Assembly (NCBI GenBank): GCA_016462905.1
Contig: JAEMSI010000003.1
Span: forward strand, 1,529-34,344
Direction of reading: 5' to 3'
Source of the DNA: Polynucleobacter sp.
GTDB lineage: Bacteria; Pseudomonadota; Gammaproteobacteria; Burkholderiales; Burkholderiaceae
DNA: 32,816 nucleotides
Positions 9,414 to 17,454 of this stretch are shown here, one piece after another (the first letter of the stretch is position 1; every line of letters begins with the position of its first letter). Position numbers and translations under genes: made by a program. Under the pieces are notes generated by a model. That model made no database searches. It was not told the origin of the DNA and worked only from the letters and a program-made list of their open reading frames with translations.

Positions 9414-10247
9414 TCAATGGCTATGGCGCAAAATAAAATCGGCTGTGACCATCGCGGCATCATTCGTGAACTCATCGGCCAAAATTCGTGCCGCCGCTTC
9501 GGCAAAATCGATTTCGATAAAGCCACTGACTTCGCCATCGTGATTTTTTGGGACTATATTTTCAGGTAACTGCAGATCAAACATAAAGAGGTTTTCATGA
9601 TGAAAACCGTGAGGCAGATTGGGGCGTTTAATTAACAGCTTTCCTTGCGGTTGAATGTACTGCGCAATGTGTTCGGGAATACCAGCTTCTTCCCATAGTT
9701 CACGAATCGCATTTTGACGGACGGTTTCACCAGCGGTGACACCGCCGGCTGCTAGATTGTCGAGTAAACCCGGATCGATCCCTTTGATTTCGCTGCGGCG
9801 CCCCACCCAAATCTTTCCAGAACGGGTATAGCCATTGATGTGAGCGGCGCGACTGCAAAAACCAAAGGTTCGAAAGGCGGCACGCTCAATACGAAAGTAT
9901 TCGTGATCATCTTTGCCATACCAAGCAAATTCTTCCTTACGCCAAGTGGGAATTAAACCCACTTCGTGTAAATGCTGGGCCAGTTGGCGCAAATCTTGAC
10001 TTAATTCGTAAGGGGTTTGATTGAGTAATACCAAACGGTCTGAATGAAATTGAATTTGCGGTAGTGGCTTATTTTTTAAATAGGCTTGGATGGGCGAAAT
10101 AAAATGGTGATGCAAATGCCCAACCACTTCATGATCAAAATAAATTGGCAATAAATCACTGGGAATATGACGCGCCGCATTTTGCAACATCTCCTCTAAA
10201 GCAGCTAAGGTCGATGCGCTTAAATGGAATGCGGTGGATTTGCTCAT
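9414..10247 (-). CDS. DUF4743-type Nudix hydrolase, probable thiamine-damage enzyme
   Basis: A 277-residue protein with an N-terminal domain (about 10-125) of the type found ahead of Nudix in fungal and plant thiamine-linked proteins, then a Nudix domain. The Nudix box is perfect: G-x5-E-x7-REUxEExGU at 168-190 (GGVTAGE ... RELWEEAGI). FRTFGFCSRAAHINGY and KIWVGRRS match the same family. Eukaryotic relatives (yeast Tnr3/YJR142W, plant NUDT20/24) hydrolyse damaged forms of thiamine diphosphate. Here the gene lies directly upstream of the riboswitch-controlled thi operon on the same strand, which supports that role by context. Its 3' end is about 80 bases before the riboswitch, which must therefore contain the operon promoter. 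No good Shine-Dalgarno precedes the ATG. The family is certain; the substrate is inferred. Confidence 0.88.
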   Translation of the reverse strand: MSKSTAFHLSASTLAALEEMLQNAARHIPSDLLPIYFDHEVVGHLHHHFISPIQAYLKNKPLPQIQFHSDRLVLLNQTPYELSQDLRQLAQHLHEVGLIPTWRKEEFAWYGKDDHEYFRIERAAFRTFGFCSRAAHINGYTRSGKIWVGRRSEIKGIDPGLLDNLAAGGVTAGETVRQNAIRELWEEAGIPEHIAQYIQPQGKLLIKRPNLPHGFHHENLFMFDLQLPENIVPKNHDGEVSGFIEIDFAEAAARILADEFTNDAAMVTADFILRHSH

Positions 10248-10309
10248 GTTCTTTTTTTTGTCAATGTCAAGGGCTTTTTCTATTTTGCAACATTATTTTT
10301 TTATTGAGG

Positions 10310-10332
10310 GGATGCTTAATTTTTAAGCATCC
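10310..10332. repeat. perfect inverted repeat (hairpin)
   Basis: Ten-base arms GGATGCTTAA and TTAAGCATCC flank a three-base loop TTT. No T-run follows on either strand, so it is not a standard intrinsic terminator. It lies in the 245-base gap between the Nudix gene and tRNA-Arg, 46 bases from the DnaA-box pair. Upstream of it the plus strand has a T-rich stretch. Confidence 0.6.
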
Positions 10333-10378
10333 TAGCTCAGTCTATACGGAATAAATACTTAGCGAACTATTTTTTCAC

Positions 10379-10401
10379 TTATCCACATTCTCTGTGGATA
10401 A
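10379..10401. promoter_or_regulatory. two consensus DnaA boxes in inverted orientation
   Basis: TTATCCACA (10379-10387) and TGTGGATAA (10393-10401) are both exact matches to the DnaA-box consensus. They face each other across five bases (TTCTC), forming a perfect 9-bp inverted repeat. The gap is A/T-rich and contains no gene. Such a pair could bind DnaA or simply form a hairpin in RNA. No dnaA, dnaN or gyrB gene is in the window and no box cluster is visible, so this is not an obvious origin. Confidence 0.5.
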
Positions 10402-10492
10402 CTCCGAGTTTTCGTCAGCGACGATCACTTCATTAGGGATAGAGGTATGACTTGAAAAAGAATCAGTAAATCAGGCCTAAGTAATTGATTGA

Positions 10493-10567
10493 TGGTCCCC
10501 CTGCCAGGAGTCGAACCTGGATCTATCGCTTAGGAGGCGATTGCACTATCCATTGTGCTACAGCGGG
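10493..10567 (-). tRNA. tRNA-Arg (anticodon CCT)
   Basis: A 75-base cloverleaf on the minus strand: D-stem GCAC/GTGC, anticodon stem ATCGC/GCGAT with loop CTCCTAA (anticodon CCT, reads AGG), T-arm CCAGG-TTCGACT-CCTGG, discriminator A and an encoded CCA. The acceptor stem CCCGCTG/CAGGGGG begins with C1-G72 and has a G-G mismatch at the fourth pair. Otherwise the fold is complete. The 5' end is six bases after the stop of a small ORF on the same strand. Confidence 0.9.
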
Positions 10568-10573
10568 ATTGGT

Positions 10574-10735
10574 TTACCAGCCACACAGGGCCCAAGCTTG
10601 ATTGAGTAAGCCTACTACGACTTCGGGAATAAAGTAAAGCGCAAACACTGTCAACAAAATTAGCAGCGCCACGCAATAGCTTAGGCGGATTTTCCATGAG
10701 GCGATGGGCTTGGTGGTGGGTTGATTGAGTGGCAT
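10574..10735 (-). CDS. small putative membrane protein (53 aa)
   Basis: ATG to TAA, 53 codons. A polar, basic N-terminus (MPLNQPTTKPIASWKIRLSY) is followed by a hydrophobic span of about 25 residues (CVALLILLTVFALYFIPEVV) and a Trp/Cys-rich end (WALCGW). I recognise no family. It begins 20 bases after the MFS transporter stop on the same strand and ends six bases before tRNA-Arg. It could be a short accessory peptide of the transporter unit. No good ribosome-binding site precedes the ATG. Position and composition favour a real gene, but conservation has not been tested. Confidence 0.4.
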   Translation of the reverse strand: MPLNQPTTKPIASWKIRLSYCVALLILLTVFALYFIPEVVVGLLNQAWALCGW

Positions 10736-10755
10736 CGATATCGTGTATGCCAGCT

Positions 10756-11994
10756 TTAGGCTGTAGCGGGGCGTTGTAGGGGTTTTTCTTGGATCGGTAA
10801 ATTAATCACGCAGGCAAAGACACCAAGGGCAATCGCAATATTCCAAACGATTTGATACGAGCCCGTGAGATCAAATAAATAGCCGCCAAAATAGACCCCA
10901 CAAAAACTGCCCACCTGATGCGATAAGAATACAAATCCCGATAACATCGTGAGGTATTTGACGCCAAAGATTTGCGCCACAATCGCGTTGGTGAGGGGAA
11001 TGGTCGATAACCACAATACGCCCATCACTGCGGCAAAAATATAGACGCTGATGGTAGTAATGGGCAGTAATAAGAAAATCGTAATCGCCACCGAGCGGGT
11101 GAGATAAATTCCAGACAGTAAGTAGCGCTTGGGAATTTTTTGACCGAGAATACCTGCATAGTAGGTGCCGAGGACATTAAATAATCCAATTAAGGCTAAT
11201 GCCGTGGTAGCGACATGCGCGCCACCTGCCTCAGGATAGATGCGCGACATATCTTTTAAATAGGGAGCAAGGTGAACCCCAATAAAGACAACCTGAAAAC
11301 CACAAACAAAATAACCTAAGGTTAAATATAAAAAATTACGGTTTTGAATCGCTTCTTTTAAAGCTTCGGCGATCGATTGATTACCAAATTGATTGCTGCC
11401 ACCTTGAAAATTTTTCTCCCGCAACATAAAGGCAACCGGCACCATCATCGAAGCAAACAAAGCCAAAATTAAGAGAGCGTCTTGATAACCAAAGCCTAAG
11501 AGCAAACCTTGCTCTAAGGGCATCATCAGGAACTGACCAAAGGAGCCAGCCGCTGCCGTAATGCCCATCGCCCAGACGCGTTTTTCAGCACTGACGTTGC
11601 GTCCCAGAATGCCGTAGATGGTGCTGTAGGTGGTGGTGGCTAAACCAAAGCCAATCAAAAGACCGCCGGCAATGCCAAATTCGACCTTACTGCTGGTAAG
11701 TGCCATGCCCGCTAAGCCAAGGGCATAGGCGAGACCGCCCACCACCATCATCTTAAACGGACCAAAGCGATCGGCTAATGCGCCAGTGATGGGTTGCAAG
11801 ACCCCCCAGATGAGGTTTTGCAAGGCAATCGCTAGGGCAAAGGTCTCGCGTCCCCAACCATGGGTTGAGGTAATGGGCAAATTAAATAAGCCAAAGCCAT
11901 GACGAATACCCATCGAAAGGGTGACCATCAGACTGCCAAAGATTAAGACCTGAGCCATCGACAGTGAGTGGTTTTGCCCTTGGGGTGCATTCAT
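10756..11994 (-). CDS. MFS transporter (12-span, monocarboxylate/oxalate-formate type)
   Basis: An inner-membrane secondary transporter of about 412 residues with some twelve hydrophobic spans. The signature loop between helices 2 and 3 reads ALADRFGPFKM, and the two halves are separated by a charged loop with LREKNFQGG. The region GIRHGFGLFNLPIT and the overall pattern resemble MFS carriers for small carboxylates, but the substrate cannot be read from sequence. The frame is open back to 12093, which would overlap parE by 14 bases. ATG 11994 (MNAPQGQNHS), with AGG upstream and hydrophobic sequence soon after, is the better start. It is divergent from parE across 85 bases. Confidence 0.85.
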   Translation of the reverse strand: MNAPQGQNHSLSMAQVLIFGSLMVTLSMGIRHGFGLFNLPITSTHGWGRETFALAIALQNLIWGVLQPITGALADRFGPFKMMVVGGLAYALGLAGMALTSSKVEFGIAGGLLIGFGLATTTYSTIYGILGRNVSAEKRVWAMGITAAAGSFGQFLMMPLEQGLLLGFGYQDALLILALFASMMVPVAFMLREKNFQGGSNQFGNQSIAEALKEAIQNRNFLYLTLGYFVCGFQVVFIGVHLAPYLKDMSRIYPEAGGAHVATTALALIGLFNVLGTYYAGILGQKIPKRYLLSGIYLTRSVAITIFLLLPITTISVYIFAAVMGVLWLSTIPLTNAIVAQIFGVKYLTMLSGFVFLSHQVGSFCGVYFGGYLFDLTGSYQIVWNIAIALGVFACVINLPIQEKPLQRPATA

Positions 11995-12034
11995 AAAGCC
12001 TAGTTTAACTGCGACCTCAAAATGAGGGATTTTG

Positions 12035-12040
12035 TATAAA
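12035..12040 (+). promoter_or_regulatory. candidate -10 box for parE-parC
   Basis: TATAAA lies 39 bases before the parE ATG in the divergent gap with the MFS gene. No convincing -35 hexamer stands at the usual 16-18 bases upstream (GCGACC is the best). It is offered as the likeliest promoter element, on position and composition only. Confidence 0.3.
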
Positions 12041-12079
12041 TCGTGACTAGCCCCGCTGACATGACTACAATTTCTCCGC

Positions 12080-14080
12080 ATGGCGCTGAACAAACCTTCT
12101 AAAAAATCCGCTCAATACAGTGAATCGTCGATTCAGGTTCTTAAGGGCTTAGAGCCGGTTAAGCAACGCCCTGGGATGTATACCCGAACCGATAATCCCC
12201 TGCATATTATTCAGGAGGTTCTCGATAACGCTTCGGATGAGGCCTTGGGTGGTTACGGCAAACAAATTAATGTGACCCTGCATACCGATGGCAGTGTGAG
12301 CGTGGAAGACGATGGCCGCGGTATTCCCGTGGGTATGCATCCGCAAGAAAAATTACCCGTGGTTGAAATTGTATTTACGCAATTGCACGCGGGCGGCAAA
12401 TTTGAAAAGGGCGCAGGTGGTGCATATGCTTTTTCTGGTGGCTTGCACGGCGTGGGTGTTTCCGTTACCAACGCCTTATCCAAACGTCTTGAAGTGAGCG
12501 TCTGGCGTGAAGGGCAATTTTCGACCTTAGCGTTTGCGGATGGTTTGGTGATCGAGAAATTAAAAACCAAAGCGGCTGCAAAGGGAGATAAATCGCATGG
12601 TACGCGCGTACGCGCTTGGCCTAATCCCAAATACTTTGATAGCCCGACGATTCCGTTAGTTGATTTACAGCGCCTGTTACGTTCTAAAGCGGTTTTATTG
12701 CCTGGCGTGAAAGTGACTCTCACGCAAGAAAAAAATGGCGATACCCAAACTTGGCAATACGCTCAGGGCTTACGCGGTTATCTCGATGAAGCGATGGCGC
12801 AGGCGGGGCATAGCCCACTGGTGATCCCTGCTTTTGAGGGTGAACATTTTGCGGCAGGTTTAGCTGAAGACGAAGGCTTTGCGGAAGGCGAAGGCGCCTC
12901 TTGGGTGGTGGCGTGGACCGAAGAGGGTGCGCCCGTGCGCGAAAGTTATGTGAATTTAATTCCAACCCCCGCAGGCGGTACGCACGAAAGCGGTTTGCGC
13001 GAAGGTTTATTTAATGCGGTGAAAAGTTTTGTTGAGATTCATGCCTTACAACCCAAAGGCGTAAAACTGATGCCTGAAGATGTGTTCGCGCGCGCGTCTT
13101 TTATTTTGTCGGCTAAAGTCTTAGATCCGCAATTTCAAGGGCAAATTAAAGAGCGTTTAAATTCGCGCGATGCGGTTCGCTTAGTGTCGGGCTTTGTAAA
13201 GTCAGCCTTAGAGCTTTGGTTAAACCAGCACGTTGACTATGGTCGCGCTTTAGCCGATCTAGTGATTAAACAAGCGCAAGCGAGAACTCGCGCTGGACAA
13301 AAAGTAGAGAAACGAAAATCGTCTGGGGTGGCGGTCTTACCAGGCAAGCTCACCGATTGCGAAAGCCAAGATATTAGCCTCAATGAAATCTTTTTAGTCG
13401 AGGGCGATTCGGCGGGCGGTTCAGCCAAGATGGGGCGCAATAAGGAATTTCAGGCGATTTTGCCTTTACGCGGCAAAGTACTCAATACGTGGGAGACTGA
13501 GCGCGATCGCTTATTTGCCAATAACGAAGTGCACGATATTGCGGTGGCGATTGGGGTTGATCCACACGGACTCAACGATGAACCCGACTTAAGTAATTTA
13601 CGTTACGGCAAGATTTGCATTTTGTCGGACGCCGATGTCGATGGTTCGCACATTCAAGTATTACTCTTAACTTTATTCTTTAAACATTTTCCGAAGCTGA
13701 TCGATTTAGGCCATGTGTGTATTGCTAGGCCACCGCTTTTTCGAGTCGACGCACCTGCGCGCGGTAAAAAACCAGCGCAAAAGATTTATGCCTTAGACGC
13801 GAATGAGTTGCAAGCGATTGAAGATAAGTTACGCAAAGACGGAGTGCGCGATGGTGCTTGGCAAATCTCCCGCTTTAAGGGCTTGGGCGAAATGAGTGCT
13901 GAGCAATTATGGGATACGACTTTAAATCCCGATACCCGCCGTTTATTGCCAGTACTATTAGGTGAACTTTCGGAGGCCGATACTTCAAAGACCATGGATA
14001 TGCTGATGGGTAAATCGGAATCGGGTGCGCGACGCGATTGGCTTGAAGAGCGTGGTAATGAAGTTGAAGCCGATATATGA
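12080..14080 (+). CDS. parE: DNA topoisomerase IV subunit B ParE
   Basis: The ATPase/TOPRIM subunit of topoisomerase IV, which decatenates daughter chromosomes together with ParC. It has 666 residues. The GHKL ATPase shows [10 protein letters not shown] (Glu46, Asn50), DDGRGIP (77-83) and [15 protein letters not shown] (120-134). The TOPRIM metal site shows EGDSAGG (from Glu441) and DADVDG (Asp517, 519, 521), with PLRGKVLN between. The C-terminus has the family motif RFKGLGEM. The length fits ParE, not GyrB, which usually carries a longer TOPRIM insertion. Its TGA overlaps the parC ATG by four bases (ATGA), so the two subunits are translationally coupled. Confidence 0.96.
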   Translation: MALNKPSKKSAQYSESSIQVLKGLEPVKQRPGMYTRTDNPLHIIQEVLDNASDEALGGYGKQINVTLHTDGSVSVEDDGRGIPVGMHPQEKLPVVEIVFTQLHAGGKFEKGAGGAYAFSGGLHGVGVSVTNALSKRLEVSVWREGQFSTLAFADGLVIEKLKTKAAAKGDKSHGTRVRAWPNPKYFDSPTIPLVDLQRLLRSKAVLLPGVKVTLTQEKNGDTQTWQYAQGLRGYLDEAMAQAGHSPLVIPAFEGEHFAAGLAEDEGFAEGEGASWVVAWTEEGAPVRESYVNLIPTPAGGTHESGLREGLFNAVKSFVEIHALQPKGVKLMPEDVFARASFILSAKVLDPQFQGQIKERLNSRDAVRLVSGFVKSALELWLNQHVDYGRALADLVIKQAQARTRAGQKVEKRKSSGVAVLPGKLTDCESQDISLNEIFLVEGDSAGGSAKMGRNKEFQAILPLRGKVLNTWETERDRLFANNEVHDIAVAIGVDPHGLNDEPDLSNLRYGKICILSDADVDGSHIQVLLLTLFFKHFPKLIDLGHVCIARPPLFRVDAPARGKKPAQKIYALDANELQAIEDKLRKDGVRDGAWQISRFKGLGEMSAEQLWDTTLNPDTRRLLPVLLGELSEADTSKTMDMLMGKSESGARRDWLEERGNEVEADI

Positions 14081-16515
14081 GTAAAAAAATGCCTAGCAAA
14101 AAGACCGCAGCTAAACAATCCTCAATTAAAAAATCATCCAGCAAGAAAGAGTTGCAAGGCGATTTATTTTCTAATGTGGTGGAGGACGATTTACCACCGC
14201 ATAAACCTGCGGGTCGTAAGAATGCGAATGGCGAACCCGACGATAGCTTAACGCTCGGTGTGTATGCTGAACGGGCGTATTTGGATTACGCCATTAGTGT
14301 GGTCAAAGGCCGCGCCTTACCTGAAGTAGCCGATGGGCAAAAGCCAGTACAACGGCGCATTTTGTATGCGATGAATGAAATGGGTTTGCGCGCTGACGCG
14401 AAACCCGTGAAGAGTGCAAGGGTAGTGGGTGATGTCTTGGGTAAATACCATCCGCACGGCGATCAATCGGCTTACGACGCCTTAGTGCGTTTGGCTCAAG
14501 ATTTTTCATTGCGTTATCCCTTAATCGATGGCCAAGGTAACTTTGGTTCGCGTGATGGCGATGGCGCTGCAGCGATGCGTTACACCGAGGCGCGTTTAAC
14601 CAAGATCGCCGGTTTGTTGCTGAGCGAAATTGACGAAGGCACGGTGGATTTCATCCCCAATTACGACGGCTCGTTTAAAGAACCGAAATTATTACCCGCG
14701 CGTTTACCTTTTGTTTTATTAAATGGTGCTTCGGGGATTGCAGTGGGAATGGCAACCGAAATTCCAGCGCACAATTTACGCGAAGTAGCCGCAGCTACGG
14801 TGGCTTTGATGAAGTCGCCCAAGATGTCGGTGGCGCAAGTGCTGGAGCATATTCCAGCGCCTGATTTTCCAGGGGGTGGGCAAATTATTTCGCCCGCCGC
14901 AGAAATTGCTCAGGTGTATGAGTCCGGTCGCGGTAGTTTGAAAGTGCGTGCGCGTTGGTCGGTCGAAGAATTAGCGCGTGGGCAGTGGCAAGTGGTGGTC
15001 AATGAATTACCTCCTGCGACATCGACCCAACGCGTCTTACAAGAAATCGAAGAGCTTACCAACCCTAAAGTGAAATTAGGCAAGAAGACCTTAACGACGG
15101 AACAAAATAATTTAAAAGCCACGATCTTGAATTTACTTGATTGCGTGCGCGATGAATCGAATCGCGAAGCTTCGGTTCGCTTGGTGTTTGAACCCAAGAG
15201 TAAGAATATTGATGTGAATGAGTTTGTAACGGCTTTATTGGCGCACACCTCCTTAGAGTCAAATGTATCGGTCAACTTAGTCATGATTGGCAATGATGGT
15301 AGACCTAGACAGAAAGCCTTAAAAGACATTTTGTTGGAGTGGATTGAGTTTCGGGTAGCTACTGTGACCCGCCGTAGCGAACACCGCTTAGGTAAAGTGA
15401 AAGATCGTATGCATATTTTGGAAGGACGCAAAATTGTCTTCCTCAATATCGATAAGGTCATTAAATTAATTCGCAATAGTGATGAACCCAAAGCCGATTT
15501 AATTAAAGTGTTTAAATTAAGCGATCGGCAAGCGGAAGATATTCTAGAAATTCGTTTGCGTCAGTTGGCGCGGCTTGAGGGAATTAAGATTGAACAAGAG
15601 CTCAAAGCGCTGAAAACCGAGAAGTCGGAATTAGAAGGCTTATTAAATAGCGAGGCAGTGTTACGTAAACAAATTATCAAAGAGATTGAGTCGGATGCGA
15701 AAGAATTTGGTGATGCGCGGCGTACTTTAATTCAAGAAGATAAGCGTGCCGTGGCTGAAACTAAAGTGATTGATGAGCCAGTGACGGTAGTGGTATCGCA
15801 AAAAGGGTGGGTACGAGTTCGCCAAGGGCATGAACATGATCCTGCGCAATTTGCTTTTAAAGCGGGCGATGCACTGTATGGCATTTTTGAATGCCGCAGC
15901 GTCGATAGCATGCTGGGATTTGGTAGTGATGGACGGGTGTATACCGTTCCAGTCGGCGACCTTCCCGGTGCGCGGGGCGATGGTCAGCCTTTAACCAGCT
16001 TTGTGAATTTAGCGCCTGGTTCGCAAATGGTCGCGTATTACGCTGGCCATAGCGATGATTTAGTTTTGATTGCAACACGCGGTGGTAATGGTTTCTTAGC
16101 GAATGTGGCTGATATGTTTACGCGCAATAAAGCGGGTAAATCGTTTGTTGGCTTAGATAAAAAATTCCCCGGTGGCGATGCTCCCTTGAGCGCCGCTAAA
16201 GTAGCGGAAGGCATGCGCCAATTGGCCTGCCTTTCGGAAAACGGCCGTCTATTGGTATTTCCCTTAGACGAGATTAAACGCTTACCGACGGGCGGTAAGG
16301 GTGTGATCTTAATGGGCTTGGACGATCAAGAGCGCTTGGCTTCTGCGATTGCTTTTGGTGAGGCGGGTGCTTTGTTTACTGGGCTAGGGCGTGGTGGCAA
16401 ATATACCGAAACGAGTTTGGACTTTAAAACTCTTAAATCGTTTGCGGGTAATCGCGCTCGCAAAGGCCATTTAGTTGAACCGCGCTTAAAAGAAGCGAAG
16501 TTACGCAGTCTCTAA
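14077..16515 (+). CDS. parC: DNA topoisomerase IV subunit A ParC
   Basis: The cleavage-religation subunit of topoisomerase IV, 812 residues. A Lys/Ser-rich N-terminal tail (about 1-45) precedes the winged-helix core with the DNA-cleaving Tyr169 ([11 protein letters not shown]). [12 protein letters not shown] and [14 protein letters not shown] precede it, and [17 protein letters not shown] follows. The C-terminal domain (about 560-812) is a short beta-pinwheel. In the quinolone-resistance region the position equivalent to E. coli ParC Ser80 is Gln130 and that of Glu84 is Asp134. I believe the Gln is usual in Burkholderiales. The partner is ParE, encoded immediately upstream with a 4-base overlap. 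Confidence 0.96.
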   Translation: MSKKMPSKKTAAKQSSIKKSSSKKELQGDLFSNVVEDDLPPHKPAGRKNANGEPDDSLTLGVYAERAYLDYAISVVKGRALPEVADGQKPVQRRILYAMNEMGLRADAKPVKSARVVGDVLGKYHPHGDQSAYDALVRLAQDFSLRYPLIDGQGNFGSRDGDGAAAMRYTEARLTKIAGLLLSEIDEGTVDFIPNYDGSFKEPKLLPARLPFVLLNGASGIAVGMATEIPAHNLREVAAATVALMKSPKMSVAQVLEHIPAPDFPGGGQIISPAAEIAQVYESGRGSLKVRARWSVEELARGQWQVVVNELPPATSTQRVLQEIEELTNPKVKLGKKTLTTEQNNLKATILNLLDCVRDESNREASVRLVFEPKSKNIDVNEFVTALLAHTSLESNVSVNLVMIGNDGRPRQKALKDILLEWIEFRVATVTRRSEHRLGKVKDRMHILEGRKIVFLNIDKVIKLIRNSDEPKADLIKVFKLSDRQAEDILEIRLRQLARLEGIKIEQELKALKTEKSELEGLLNSEAVLRKQIIKEIESDAKEFGDARRTLIQEDKRAVAETKVIDEPVTVVVSQKGWVRVRQGHEHDPAQFAFKAGDALYGIFECRSVDSMLGFGSDGRVYTVPVGDLPGARGDGQPLTSFVNLAPGSQMVAYYAGHSDDLVLIATRGGNGFLANVADMFTRNKAGKSFVGLDKKFPGGDAPLSAAKVAEGMRQLACLSENGRLLVFPLDEIKRLPTGGKGVILMGLDDQERLASAIAFGEAGALFTGLGRGGKYTETSLDFKTLKSFAGNRARKGHLVEPRLKEAKLRSL

Positions 16516-16574
16516 ATAGTGAAATCTCTAAATGATTAAACTGGATGCGTAAGCTACGAATGGATACATGAGCT

Positions 16575-17453
16575 ATGAATAAAACGATTTTGACGTGTGC
16601 GGTGACGGGTAATCTCACCAAACCTGAGATGACTCCATATTTGCCCATTACACCAGCGCAAATTGCCGAGTCGTGTTTGGGTGCTGCCGATGCGGGTGCG
16701 GCTGTAGTGCATATTCATGTGCGCCATCCCGAGACGGGTAAGCCGTCGATGGAGTTAGATCATTACGCTGAAGTAATGAGTCTGATCAAAGCAAAGAATA
16801 AAGAATTAATTATTAATCTCACTACCGGCCCTGGCGGTCGTTATATTCCGAGTGAAGATGATCCTAAGGTATTTGCCCCTGGAACTACCTTATGCCATCC
16901 TCTTAAACGGGTTGAGCATGTGGCGAAATTAAAACCCGATATTTGTTCCTTAGATTTAAATACGATGAATTCGGGTGGTGATGTGGTGATGAATACCCCA
17001 TCGAATGTGCGCAAGATGGCGAAGGTGATTCGCGATTCAGGCGTGATGCCCGAGCTCGAAATTTTTGATACAGGTGACCTTAATTTGGCCAAAGATTTAT
17101 TGCAAGACGGCTCGGTTGACGGCCCCGGATTATTTACTTTTGTGATGGGTGTGAAATACGGCTTGAATACCGATCCTGCAACCTTGTTGTACATGCGCGA
17201 TCAATTACCCAAAGGTGCGATTTGGGCGGCCTTTGGCATTAGCCGCGCTGAGTTTCCCATTGTGGCGCAAGCGTGGTTGTATGGCGGTCATGTGCGCGTG
17301 GGAATGGAAGACAATATTTACATGGAAAAGGGCGTGCTTTGCAAATCCAATTCAGAACTCGTCATCAAGGCCAAAGATTTAATTAAAAGCATGGGCGGCG
17401 AGTTGGCCTCTTCGCAAGAGGCGCGCGCGATCTTGGGCTTGAAGGGAGTTTAA
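16575..17453 (+). CDS. BKACE-family (DUF849) beta-keto acid cleavage enzyme
   Basis: A 292-residue TIM-barrel enzyme of the family that contains 3-keto-5-aminohexanoate cleavage enzyme. Members use Zn2+ to cleave a beta-keto acid with acetyl-CoA. The N-terminal CAVTGNLTKPEMTPYLPITP and the metal-ligand pair His46/His48 in VVHIHVRHPETG are typical, as are INLTTGPGG and PELEIFDTGD. The substrate cannot be told from sequence; known subfamilies range over lysine, carnitine and other catabolic keto acids. It follows parC by 59 bases on the same strand and has no obvious pathway partner beside it. Its stop is one base from the stop of the convergent TctC-type gene. Confidence 0.88.
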   Translation: MNKTILTCAVTGNLTKPEMTPYLPITPAQIAESCLGAADAGAAVVHIHVRHPETGKPSMELDHYAEVMSLIKAKNKELIINLTTGPGGRYIPSEDDPKVFAPGTTLCHPLKRVEHVAKLKPDICSLDLNTMNSGGDVVMNTPSNVRKMAKVIRDSGVMPELEIFDTGDLNLAKDLLQDGSVDGPGLFTFVMGVKYGLNTDPATLLYMRDQLPKGAIWAAFGISRAEFPIVAQAWLYGGHVRVGMEDNIYMEKGVLCKSNSELVIKAKDLIKSMGGELASSQEARAILGLKGV

Positions 17454-17454
17454 T

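Noticed and set aside
9302-9538. 78-codon minus-strand ORF after the Nudix box region
   Set aside because: It overlaps the Nudix gene in another frame and runs into the first block of the TPP riboswitch. Both explain the sequence better.
10379-10401. Reading the DnaA-box pair as the chromosome origin
   Set aside because: Only two boxes are present, with no A/T-rich repeat array and no dnaA/dnaN/gyrB/rpmH neighbours, so an origin call is not supported.
11995-12093. 33-residue N-terminal extension of the MFS protein
   Set aside because: It would overlap parE, is not hydrophobic or MFS-like, and a better ATG with an AGG upstream lies at 11994.
12253-12723. 156-codon ORF antisense to parE
   Set aside because: It lies wholly inside parE, is rich in Pro/Thr/Cys without any domain pattern, and is a mirror of parE codon use.
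14910-15491. 193-codon ORF antisense to parC
   Set aside because: It lies wholly inside the parC core, with Ser/Leu/Arg-rich low-information sequence and no independent start signal.
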